Shown piece after piece: positions 1-9,362 of a DNA stretch of 64,000 bases (position 1 is the first letter of the stretch; the number at the start of each line of letters is the position of its first letter). The translations under genes and the position numbers were made by a program. The notes beneath the pieces were generated by a model that was not told the origin of the DNA, ran no database searches, and saw only the letters and a list, made by a program, of their open reading frames with translations. This DNA comes from Coffea arabica (Eukaryota > Streptophyta > Magnoliopsida > Gentianales > Rubiaceae). Location: contig NC_092326.1 of NCBI RefSeq assembly GCF_036785885.1, positions 43,663,072 through 43,727,071 on the forward strand, in the 5' to 3' direction.

Positions 1-456
1 AATGAGATGCCGCGAATTTGTACAGTATTCATTTATGGGAAGAAAATTCAATGTCGGTCATCTGTGACAACTTTTGCTCTCCGTTATTATCACTATTATT
101 ATTATTATTATTTTCCTATTTTGTGCTTTGGTTTTTAGCTTTTGTACGCTAATTAATTTTTTTTTTTTTTTTGAGGAGTTTGTACGCTAATCATTGTTTG
201 GATTCGAGGTGTGTTCTTCCTTCTTTGAAACTCCTCAAGATTTGAAGGTGATTTTCTGATAATTGTCTCCTACTCTTTTGAGCTTTTCCTTCTTTGAAAG
301 CAAATATGCATTTAGCAACTAAGTACCTTCCATATTTATTAAAGAGGATCAAAGTGATTCCCACTTATTTTCTTGAATGACTCAAACACGTGATTGGAAT
401 CACTCATATCTGATAACCCAATTCAGATTTTAAATTTAATGAATTCAGATCTTAAC
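1..456. other. AT-rich intergenic sequence
   Basis: AT-rich DNA with an ATT microsatellite near position 100 and poly-T runs. I see no credible coding segment, splice pattern or RNA gene here. Confidence 0.6.
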
Positions 457-678
457 ATATTCAAACGCATTTGATAACCAAAAATCAAACATCTGAATTA
501 ATTAAGTAGCACTGAATTTTTAAGGTAAAAATTGCTCCCAAAATTAAGTGATAAGTTATTCACTTATCACTGAATGTGATGTACACTCAAATGTATTATA
601 TTTAATATTTAACAATTCAATAACTTAATCGATTCATATTTTAATTTTCATATTTTAATTTTATGAAACGCACCCTTA
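457..678. repeat. MITE-like repeat, family A copy 1
   Basis: A roughly 220-bp AT-rich segment begins near an AAACGCATTTGATAA motif and ends AACGCACCCTTA. The same arrangement recurs at 4417-4600: a CATCTGAATTAATTAAGT-like motif, then TTATCACTGAATGTGAT, ACAATTCAATAA and a terminal GCACCCTTA. The ends are loosely inverted, as in non-autonomous DNA transposons. No transposase is present and the target duplication is unresolved. Confidence 0.5.
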
Positions 679-2523
679 GTCAATCAAAACTACTAGTAAT
701 TTTTGTCATAATTAATACAAACAGTAATGTAAATTGATATTGGCTTTCTTGATTAAAAAAAAAAAAGAAAAAACAAATGGTTACATTGTAAAAAAAAAAA
801 ATTTTCAAACATTTTACAAGGGTTTAAGAATATTGACTAATTTAAAACTTAATTTAGCAATCAAAAATTTTCAATTACTAATAAGCATGTAAATACAAAT
901 GTTCACATATTCCTAACTCATAGCCATATTAAATAGTATGCCTTGGTCTACTACTCATAGCCATGGAGAAATCTCTATTCCTTTTTGCTAGCATGGTCCG
1001 TTAAACATGCCTACATAATAAGTGGCCTTGAAGACCCAATTGTAGTTGGAAAATGAAAACCCCGGAGAGAGGGATACGGTACAGTCATATACCAATATTT
1101 CTCCTAGGCATGTTTCTTTACAAGTTTTGCCCTTCGACAATTATCAGATTTCTGGATGCTTTGCTGAGCGTAATTGTCTGGGTGGGGGTGGAATCCTCTT
1201 TGAGGTTTGGCAGTAGCCTTCATTCTCCCAAAAACAATAGTAAAAGAGCCTTAAAATACATCAAACTAGTGTAAATATTGTGTCACCAAAATAAAAAGGG
1301 AGGGTGAATTAAAAAAAAAAAAAAAAGAGAGAGAAAGAAATCTGCCATTTTATGGAAGTTGGATCCTTGAAATAAAAATATGAATATATATTAGAAAATG
1401 AATGGTATATAGATAGATATAAATGTAATAGCATGTTTAATTTGATTTGAAAATGAAATACTTACAAATATTTAAAACACTCGATTTGATAATCTTATAC
1501 GAAGATTCGAAAACATTCTTTACACCAATTAACCTTTAATACATAAGCCAATTAGTGGATTAATTAACATTGTTGAATTTTGTGGAGTTTATATTACAAA
1601 TGAGAAGACACAATCTTTGCATGAATTAATCCGTTGTTGGTTAAACAACCTACCTCCATTTTTATAAAAATTAAGACCGTACAGAATTCAAAATTAGTAT
1701 ATTTTTACATAGTTTATAAATAATAGCATACAAAAATGAATACGTATAAAGAAATTCTTTCTTTCTTTGCAATTCTTTTAGATAAGAAGCATCACAACAA
1801 AATACAAACTGTGCATATCTGCATGCATGTCTTTTTTGAAAGTGAACTTCTCGTATCTTTTGGAATACTTTTTTGGGATCACTACAGTTTAGGTTTCGAT
1901 CAGTTGTCCTTTCTTCTGCAATCTTGCAAGTTTGGAATCGAGGCATCGTTGAAATGTTTTCTCCATGCTCAGACTATGATGCGTGCTGTTGTTTTTCCTT
2001 GCTTTGGATGGATAATAAATGAGAATAAAATTGGTTAGGGATTGTTAGTTTTTTAGAATGATTTTGTGTTATTAGTTATTTATTATAGAATTATGGGATT
2101 TATAATTCAAATGTGCTCCTCAAAATTTGCAGATACGATTTGTGTGTGGTGGTCGATTACTTGCATGATTTGTGTTATCAGTTACTTGGACCTTGGTTAT
2201 TGAAGTTAGCTGGACCACTTAAATCTGCAGATGTGATTTTTGCGTATTGGTACAAGGATTATTGGCTATTTGGACTTTGGATGTGAGTTGCGCGCATTCT
2301 TATCCAGTACACGTTACTACCAAATAACAAGAAGGTCCTACATCTTTCTTAGAATTACTCTAACCCATTCACAAGTGCTTTCGCGTCCTCCATTTTTACA
2401 TGAGGACCAGAAGGACCTCAGCCTTGATTTAGTGCAGAAAGTTCCTCAATTATTGTATTTAATTTTTTTGAATTAAAACAAAGTTTACATCACATAAATA
2501 CTACTATTAAAGAAATGAATAAT
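679..2523. other. Intergenic, no assignable gene
   Basis: AT-rich sequence with poly-A and poly-T runs. Frames of 73-100 codons exist at 1053-1274 and 1736-2038 (plus) and 1671-1946 (minus). The last two overlap on opposite strands, and none shows a recognisable domain or clean exon boundaries. I treat them as chance frames. Confidence 0.5.
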
Positions 2524-2674
2524 TTTTTATACACTACCGTCAGTGTATATATTATTATTATTATTGGATGTATAAAAATGAATTTTAATTAAAATTTAAA
2601 ATCTAAAATTTTACATTTGTACCACGCAATCATCCAACCGTGATAATGATAGTGTATTCACTAACAGCGCACTG
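2524..2674. repeat. Palindromic MITE, family B copy 1
   Basis: About 150 bp with inverted ends of the form ACACTACCGTCAGTGTATA and GATAGTGTATTCACT, and a central AATTTTAATT palindrome. Related copies lie at 39229-39385, 39604-39755 and 53011-53162, all with ATCCAAC or its complement inside the terminal repeat. This is a small non-autonomous DNA element of unassigned superfamily. Confidence 0.55.
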
Positions 2675-2919
2675 CAGCATCTAAGATCAACTCTTAAAAA
2701 TAGTGATTGCATTATTATTGTGTGGCCAGAATGATTTTACTTAACAAGACAGAATAGTCAAAGCCTTTTTTTAGTCCTCAACCAATTGCTAATAGGATCC
2801 ACTTTGTCCTTTTATTTTCTCATAACTGTGGATGAAAGAAGATGTGAACTACACCCTTTTGCATCCCTTGTCTAGAGTACAGATTCGGTTCCCTAATTCA
2901 CGAATTCGTTTTCCATGAT

Positions 2920-2996
2920 TGATGATGATGATCATGACCATGACTTTGTAGTTATGGTCATACGGGATGGTGACGCCGCAGCGGAAGCGTACCATT
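2920..2996 (+). repeat. Dispersed direct repeat, unit 1
   Basis: About 77 bp: a GAT/CATGA-rich stretch, then TAGTTATGGTCA, then a GC-rich tail with GCAGCG and GTACCATT. A diverged copy in the same orientation lies about 1.05 kb downstream at 3966-4042. The intervening DNA holds a Mutator-like MITE and a SINE. Confidence 0.6.
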
Positions 2997-3201
2997 GAAA
3001 ATAGGTATGCTTAGTTTAGATTGTATTTTCCGTCATTTTTTATGAAAAGATTACTGTAGCGATTTGATATATGTGACAAAAAAAAGTTAATATATGATCA
3101 CAAAAAACGATGCAATTTTTTGATAGAAGATGAGTTATACCTTGCAGTGACCTCAACAAATTCTATTTCTTTTATCCAACCAATCCTATGAGATTTGGAA
3201 C

Positions 3202-3663
3202 TAGGGTTGCAAACGAATCGAGCCGCTCGCGAGCCGCGCGCGAGCGGCTCGAGTCAAGCTCGAGTCGAGCTCGAGCTCAGAATATTAAGCTCGTTAGCTC
3301 GCGAGCCGGCTCGCGAGCTTGAGTATATATATATATTTTTTATTTTTATTTAATAATAAAATTACGTATATTATATATATTTTTTTTTATTTTTTATTTT
3401 CATAGTGAAATTATGGATATATCCTTAATATTTTATTATTTATTCAGAAAAAAATATTATTTTATTTATTTTTTTTTGAAAATAAAATATTTTTTTTTTA
3501 TTTTTTTCGAGCTCGAGCTCGGCTCGACTTGATTCGAGTCGAGCTCGAGCTCGAAAATTGCCAGCTCGTCGAGCTCGAGCTCGAGCTCGAGCTTGGTAAA
3601 ATTTAGTTGAGACTCGGCTCGATTAACTCAAAACTCGACTCGGTTCGGCTCGTTTGCAGCCCT
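3202..3663. mobile_element. Mutator-like MITE with 9-bp target duplication
   Basis: A 462-bp element has inverted ends: the left starts TAGGGTTGCAAACGA and the right is TCGTTTGCAGCCCT. Subterminal arms are rich in GAGCTCGAGCTC and the centre is AT-rich. It is flanked by an exact 9-bp direct repeat, ATTTGGAAC, at 3193-3201 and 3664-3672. A 9-bp target duplication is characteristic of Mutator-like elements. There is no coding capacity, so it is non-autonomous. A longer element with similar GAGCTC-rich arms lies at 50901-51859. Confidence 0.8.
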
Positions 3664-3702
3664 ATTTGGAACGCTCTTCAACTGGCAATTTTAACAAATT
3701 TC

Positions 3703-3955
3703 CTACGGTGGTGCTAGAGATAATATATGATAATCACCAGTCTGGGAGGTCAAGGTTTCGAACCTTACTTTCCATCAATTGCCACAATAAGAGACTCTTC
3801 TAAAATGTTCAGATGGGTGCGTAGTGCACCTGTCTGGTCCGATAATAGTTCAGTCTCCACCTGTTTTCTGCAAGTTCAATTGAGCCTCCTTTAGATAGAT
3901 TAGAATATTGTAGGATATAGATAAAAAAACGCGAATGACAGAAAAAAAAAAAAAA
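3703..3955 (+). mobile_element. tRNA-derived SINE
   Basis: Near the 5' end is a box A-like GGTGGTGCTAGAG. About 40 bp on is a box B-like GGTTTCGAACC, followed by a body containing CAATTGCCACAA and GACTCTT, and an A-rich tail at 3942-3955. The segment at 8676-8950 shares the AATTGCCACAA...GACTCTCTTA motif, so the two look like one family. No clear target duplication was found for this copy. Confidence 0.6.
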
Positions 3956-3965
3956 GAGGTAATAT

Positions 3966-4042
3966 GTGATGATCATGATCATGATCATGACCCTGTAGTT
4001 ATGGTCACAGGGGCGGTGAGGCGGCAGCGAAAGTGTACCATT
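3966..4042 (+). repeat. Dispersed direct repeat, unit 2
   Basis: Diverged copy of 2920-2996. It shares a GATCATGA-rich start, TGTAGTTATGGTCA, GGCGGTGAGGC/GGCAGCG and GTGTACCATT. It begins directly after the SINE poly-A tail. The open frame across it continues only to position 4186 and has no recognisable domain. Confidence 0.6.
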
Positions 4043-4416
4043 CCAGATAGTTATAGCCATTCATACGGTGCCAGAGATGATGATATTTCGATAGCTATCA
4101 CCATCAATTATCAAATCAAAGATACGATTAGAAATTCTGCACCTGATCCAAAATATTCGATTTCTCTAAGTTTCGTCTTACTTTGACGGAAGAAAGATTA
4201 CGGACCACAGACACAAGCTGTCTGTTGTTATCCCTAAGATTAGAGAATTAATCCAAGACGACCCCCTAAAGTTATCCCTAGGATTAGAATTAATCCCAAG
4301 AGAACGATTCTCGTAAATAACAAAGGAGCGATTTACGATAAACTCTGAAAAAGATTTAGAAGAACTTTAATTTTTAAAGAAATTTGAGAGAAATTGGTAA
4401 AAAAATAAAAAATAAT

Positions 4417-4600
4417 TGTTCAGATGCGTTTAATAAAAAAAAAAATTTGAACATCTAAATTAATTAAGTGGCAATGAATTTCGTAGCTAAAGAACTTATC
4501 ACTGAATGTGATATACGCACATTCAGACGTATTAGATTTAGTACTTAACAATTCAATAATTTGATGAATTCAGATTTTGATTTTATCAAATGCACCCTTA
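4417..4600. repeat. MITE-like repeat, family A copy 2
   Basis: Second copy of the element at 457-678, sharing CATCTAAATTAATTAAGTGGC, TTATCACTGAATGTGATATAC and the terminal ATCAAATGCACCCTTA. It is AT-rich and non-coding. Confidence 0.5.
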
Positions 4601-4911
4601 AATAAAAATTTTTTTTTAAAAAAAAGTCAATGGGACTGGCCATTTTTATGACATAACTCACCATGATGATGGCAAGTCATGTGAGGTGGACACTTCAGGC
4701 AGCGCGACAATTTGTGATGTTCGATGTTCCAAATTCCACGACCTTGCACCATGCTTTGTTTTTCTCATTGCCTGGAAGGTATCATCTTTGGACAAATATG
4801 AGATTGTAACTGGTGGAGTTGCTGGCGGAGATTCTTGATTTGCCGGTCGGGCAAATTTGTCAATCGAGGACGCCGCCTTGCCGTCTCAATCTAGCGGAGG
4901 AGAGAATTTCA

Positions 4912-5168
4912 TGAGGAAAAGGAAGTGGGGGAAGAAGATGGTTAAATATAAGGACAACTGGGTTCCAGCGGTAATTGGTTTGATTAGTGGAGCTTTGACC
5001 ATTTGTCTTGTTGAGCAAAATTATTCCGGCAATAACGCCGCCCAAAGAGAAAACTTCAAAGGTGCACTGTGGAACAAACTGGCTGTCTGTCCTTGCCCGG
5101 AAATTGGAATAAGCTATTTGCTCCTGGAAAATACCAATTGCTTCTTTTTTTCTTTGGAATTTTTATAA
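4912..5168 (+). other. Unassigned open frame with possible TM segment
   Basis: From the ATG at 4912 a frame of about 85 codons starts MRKRKWGKKMVKYKDNW and runs into a hydrophobic stretch (VPAVIGLISGALTICLV), then NNAAQRENF. GC content over 4800-5050 is higher than in flanking DNA, which hints at an old exon. I recognise no family. The 3' half reads into an AT-rich tail, and no matching downstream exon was found. It may be a gene remnant or chance. Confidence 0.2.
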
Positions 5169-5695
5169 AAAAAAAATATGCATTTCTAACGATTTAATCT
5201 ATATAAAGTACCGGTAAAAAAGGTTATTGAGAAATGTGTTTACGAGAAATGTAAAAAATTCTTTGAAAAAAAAAAAGTAAGAATCCAAAAAGGACATTAA
5301 ATTAAGCTAGAGTAGTGTTTGTATAGCTAATTTTTTTTCAAAATAAAATATTTCGCTTCCATCGTAAACACATCTTTATCTCACATACATCATATTACAA
5401 AAAGTGCTACTACAATAATTATTTCAAAAAATTACATCTTTATCCAAACACATGAGTATAAAACATAGTACAACGTTTGGATTTGTGCTCACCTCTTCAC
5501 CATCATTTACGAGAAGAGCCCAATCCCATGAAAGTCAGCAACTTTGCATTTTTTTATGTGACAGCAAGTCATTGCCAAGGAAGAAAACAACAACACACGA
5601 CTCTGGAGTTCTATTCTGGTAAACTTCACCATTTTGAAGGTTATGCAAGCACTCGCAAGGTTCAATAGCTGCTGGTAGTAATCAATTCTTGAATC
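5169..5695. other. Intergenic, downstream of F-box/LRR gene
   Basis: AT-rich sequence, including a degraded MITE-like stretch at about 5300-5460 (TTTATCTCACATACATCATATTACAAAAAGTGCT region). The segment just right of 5600 would contain the F-box gene's 3' UTR. No separate gene is seen. Confidence 0.5.
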
Positions 5696-7445
5696 TCAAT
5701 CATACAGGATTTGGGATATCTGAACAGGGGCTCGCTTTATGATGTGCATGTAACACTTCAACTGCTGGCAATTGGTAATGTCTAGGTACTGAATCCCAAT
5801 TCTTGCAGTCATGATAGTTAGTAGATCTTTATCAACAATAGTTGAACCAGAGAGATTCAAGATCCTCAAATTTGGAAAGCCTACAGCAAGAGCAGAAGCG
5901 AAACCTGGTTGCAAGAATCCATTTCTTCTAATCCCCCTAACTTCGGGACAGCAAGTGCTCATGTGTTCTAAAACTGTAGGAGTGAAGTACGGGGAGTCGG
6001 AGAAGTCAATAAGCTCTAGTTTTGGGCATTTGCTCATTACTTCCAAAATTGCTCCCTCAGTAGCATTGTAGGATCCATGAAAAGAAAGGTGTCTCAAGTT
6101 TGGGCAACTGCAAGAAAATCAAAATGAAACAGAACTGCAAGTTTGGGCACATGCAGTATGATAACAAAGCCTAGAAGGTGAAGTTGAAAATCCACAAAAG
6201 ATAAGTGTGAACTTAATTGTGGCTGATAAGCTTCAAAGGAAATTACTGGTCCAGCAATTGATCACAAATGTACGCTATATGCATTGCAATTCATAAGAGC
6301 TGCAAAATTACATCCTGAACCTACTTTTTTACACCATTCTACTTCATATTTTGAGCACAGGAATCTTTCTAAGCTATCAATTGTAGAAGAGGGTATTGAT
6401 GACCATACTGTATTGATGACTATACTATATATGCTTAGCAATCTTAAAACTGGAAGTGCATAGAGTTGCCCAGGGAATTTGCATCATACCAATTGAAACT
6501 AAAAAAATCATGCATTTGGAAAGCAAAAACGTCACTGAGATTACCACAAGAGTTATATCCAATACCGAGAATATTCATTGCACTCTGCTGCTTTTAAGTT
6601 GTACTACTACAATAGCTCATTCCCTTCAGAGCCGAGCTACACGATTTTCTTAGTAATGATTTTTTTTTAGCCCAAAGAAATTTTTCATATTCTAAGGACA
6701 AAGTGGAGAATCAGTTTTCTTTCAACAAATTTTAAGCTAGTTTCCAAAAAGTTCAGGCCACTCTGAACTCGTAAGAATGATGGGATTTCATCTAGAAATA
6801 ATTTAATTTGGCTCTTTCAACATTCCAAATACTCGGTTCATCTTTCTTTCAAGGGAAAGCATCCAGAATTAATTACTGGAATAGAAAGTTCTTAACGTAT
6901 CAGGAATGATATATAGGCAGCTCAGTCAATTAGCAACCTACTACTAACAGCAACTCAAAAAGTATTACTACTTTTCAACTGAACAAGGTATGAATTAAGC
7001 AAAGAGGTGACCTTTGTGCAATGAGACGAAGGAGGGCGTCATCATTGGGACGGAAAGCCTCGACACAAGTAAGAAAGGGGAAGAAATAGAGAGAAGTAAC
7101 GGCAGCTCCGCCAGCCGCTCTGGTAATCAGAGACCGGAGCATAGCAAGTCCGCGGTCGGAATCGGGGCTGCGCCGCCCGTCAAAAGGGTCGTCGAAAGCG
7201 AGGCGGTCCAGACGACTATAAGAAGAAGAAGAAGAATGTTTGATGAAGGCATCATCAAAAGCACAAGCAGATGATGAGTGTTCGGCCGGGATCATAGAAG
7301 CCCAGCACCGAGGGTTGCGAGAAACGTCGGCCCACGATCTGCATACCAGAGGGAGGCTGCAAAAGCGATCTTTGATGGGGGTTCTGCAAAATATCTCCAC
7401 TAGGGATGTGCTGGGTAGAGCATCCCATGATGCTCTTCTTTGCAT
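5696..7445 (-). CDS. F-box/LRR-repeat protein, two exons
   Basis: Likely an SCF ubiquitin-ligase substrate adaptor. Exon 1 is 7445-7012 and exon 2 is 6107-5696, joined by a GT-AG intron in phase 2, giving 281 aa. The N-terminus (ASWDALPSTSLVEIFCRTP, then LPLVCRSWADVSRNPRCW) is a typical plant F-box at residues 4-50. The rest has leucine-rich repeats such as CPNLRHLSFHG, CPKLELIDFSDS and FPNLRILNLSGS. The splice junction falls inside an LRR and restores the consensus IAQSCPNLRHL, which supports the model. The start was chosen because it precedes the F-box directly. Between the F-box and the LRRs is a serine-rich linker. The size fits the small SKIP1/FBW2-like F-box/LRR group. The specific orthologue and substrate are not identifiable from sequence alone. 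Confidence 0.85.
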
Positions 7446-7789
7446 TTCCTCCCTCCCTGCCCTTGTCGACCACCCAGCGCACAGCCGAACCAGTTAGAAA
7501 GTGCAACAACAGATACCTCACTGATTAAGAAGCATTATATTCAGATCAGAATAATTATCGAGGCTCTCTCCAATTCTCTGCCTATTTCCCTTTTCTTGCT
7601 CCGACAATTTCACCTTGGCTCAGTCCCTTTCTTTTTAAGGGGACCTTTCACTCACAATTCATGCCCATGCCTGCCTGAGGATGTGGCTTCTTTCCGGTGC
7701 GTTGTTGTCTGTTTGGCAAAGGAGTTTTTTGTCAAGAAATGAGACAATCCCCCCCCCCCCCCCCTTTTTTTTCCTAATTAAGTATTTTT
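7446..7789. promoter_or_regulatory. Putative 5' flank of F-box/LRR gene
   Basis: This is the upstream side of the minus-strand F-box gene, with CT-rich stretches and a poly-C/poly-T run (about 18 C then 8 T near 7750). I see no unambiguous TATA box. Overlapping open frames here are short and unsupported. Confidence 0.3.
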
Positions 7790-7987
7790 TATTGGAATCC
7801 CTCACTCTTCTTCGTACTATTCTCATTTTTTTCTCTTGAGGTCATAAGTTCGAGTCTCCGCTCCGCTGAATTCCTCCGCGCACTTAACATGTTCGGATCG
7901 AGTTGGGGCGCCGGGCCCGGATCGCAGGGGATTAGTCGGGTCCCGTAAAGATTGACCCGGACACCCCTATGTCGACAAAAAAAAATA
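7790..7987 (+). mobile_element. Au-like SINE
   Basis: A box B-like GTTCGAGTCTC follows GAGGTCATAA. The 3' half carries GGGGATTAGTCGGGTCCC and GACCCGGACACC, then GTCGACAAAAAAAAAT. This 3' half resembles the Au family of plant SINEs as I remember it. The 5' end is placed approximately, and no clear target duplication was found. Confidence 0.6.
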
Positions 7988-8675
7988 AATAAATAATCAC
8001 ACACTAATAGATCTATTATTTTTTCCAATTCTCAATCGCACACTTTTTAGGGATTTTGGTACTTGAAATTACAATAATTTTAATACTGCGTGCTTGATCC
8101 AGTGCAATAAAAATTAAAATATTAGAATTATACCTTAAAATTTGATCATTCATGATTCCCAACCAAATTGAGAGGAATTGACCAAAATCCTTGTTACCAC
8201 TAGACCTCTAGGAATTATTCCATTTCCCTTCCCAATTCCAAAGCAAGAAGAACCAGGCACCCCGCAATCCCACTTACATGTGCTGGGCCCCCTACTTTTG
8301 GTCTTTCCTTGCCGCTCTTGCCATTCTTGAGCAACTCTCTCTTATTTTCTCCCTTAATCACTCCACAATCACGGAATAATGAGGTAGCGGTCGATTGAGA
8401 ATTGGGAGTGTAAGTCCAACTCAAACTCAGTCAAACCAAAATACTTCAGCTCGACTTTGACTTTATTTTAGTTTTGGTTTACTCGAACTTAATTGAGCCT
8501 AATTTTAAATAATATATAATTTAATATTTTATTTATACATTTTAAAACAAGGGATATAATAGACATTCTACATTAATAAGTTGTTTCCCACAGTACTGCT
8601 TAGCACCGAAAGGGCAAACAAGTCCACTGGACAAATGCTTGATGCCACTATTAGCGACACCAAACAAGTCTTTTA

Positions 8676-8950
8676 AGCAACCAACCCCTCTAACCAACTC
8701 CCAATAGAGGAGTTGGCTACCATCAAGCCTTTAAGGCTTAGTGGGATGGGAGGCAAGGTCATATCTTGTCTCTCACTAATTGACATTGCATCTCACTAAT
8801 TGCCACAAGTGTGACTCTCTTAATCCAAACAGGTATGTTATTGGATCCCGTCGACCCCCCATAAGCCCAATTGGATCCCCCGGAATAAGATAGAGTGGAT
8901 GTCAAAATAGATGTAAAATAGATAAATACCTTGTGTCGAAAAAAAAAAAC
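8676..8950 (+). mobile_element. tRNA-derived SINE with target duplication
   Basis: An approximately 275-bp insertion ends in GTGTCGAAAAAAAAAAA. The flanks carry an 11-bp direct repeat, CAAGTCTTTTA, at 8665-8675 and 8951-8961. The body includes GTGGGATGGGAGGCAAGGTC, AATTGCCACAAGTGTGACTC and GGATCCC motifs, and resembles the SINE at 3703-3955. It lies between the F-box and WD40 genes. Confidence 0.6.
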
Positions 8951-9017
8951 CAAGTCTTTTATGCTTTATTATTCTTATTTCCTTCTCCATTAGCCAGATT
9001 TTAGCAGTTGGCTTGGG

Positions 9018-9101
9018 CGGTTCAAAAATAGCCTCCCACGGCTGGCTGGCGCAGGTTCAAGACCACCACGAACAGACAGGGACATAATGCGCAAAAAACA
9101 G
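9018..9101 (+). repeat. Possible short SINE or tRNA-like remnant
   Basis: About 85 bp contains a box B-like GCAGGTTCAAGACCACC and ends GCGCAAAAAA. It is flanked by similar but inexact CAGTTGGCT and CAGTTAGCCT sequences. It is too short and diverged for a firm call. Confidence 0.3.
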
Positions 9102-9362
9102 TTAGCCTAGCTAATAAGTATGCAAAAACAGGCATTTGCTGCTTTTACTTTTGTAGCTTCCTATGTATCCACAGGATCATTCTAAATAATTCAATTCCAG
9201 GGACAGTAGCAAACATAAAAGAGAAACCAAGTCGGAAGAAAACGAGAGATAAACATGAGAACAAGCAAATGATGCAAAACAGTATACCTTAAAATGTTTC
9301 AACTTATTCACTAAGTTATGTACAATTTCTGTTGCAGGCCATAAGGTTTGCTTTAAGATGGC

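Noticed and set aside
1053-2476. Several 73-100-codon open frames in the first 2.5 kb
   Set aside because: They have no recognisable domain, overlap on both strands, and lack supporting splice or start context; AT-rich DNA produces such frames by chance.
3809-4186. Opposed 83-codon frames across the SINE tail and repeat unit 2
   Set aside because: They are explained by the retroposed element and a His/Asp-encoding GATCATGA simple repeat.
7014-7521. Frames antisense or out of frame to F-box exon 1
   Set aside because: They are shadows of the true F-box exon, whose spliced product has a complete F-box and LRRs.
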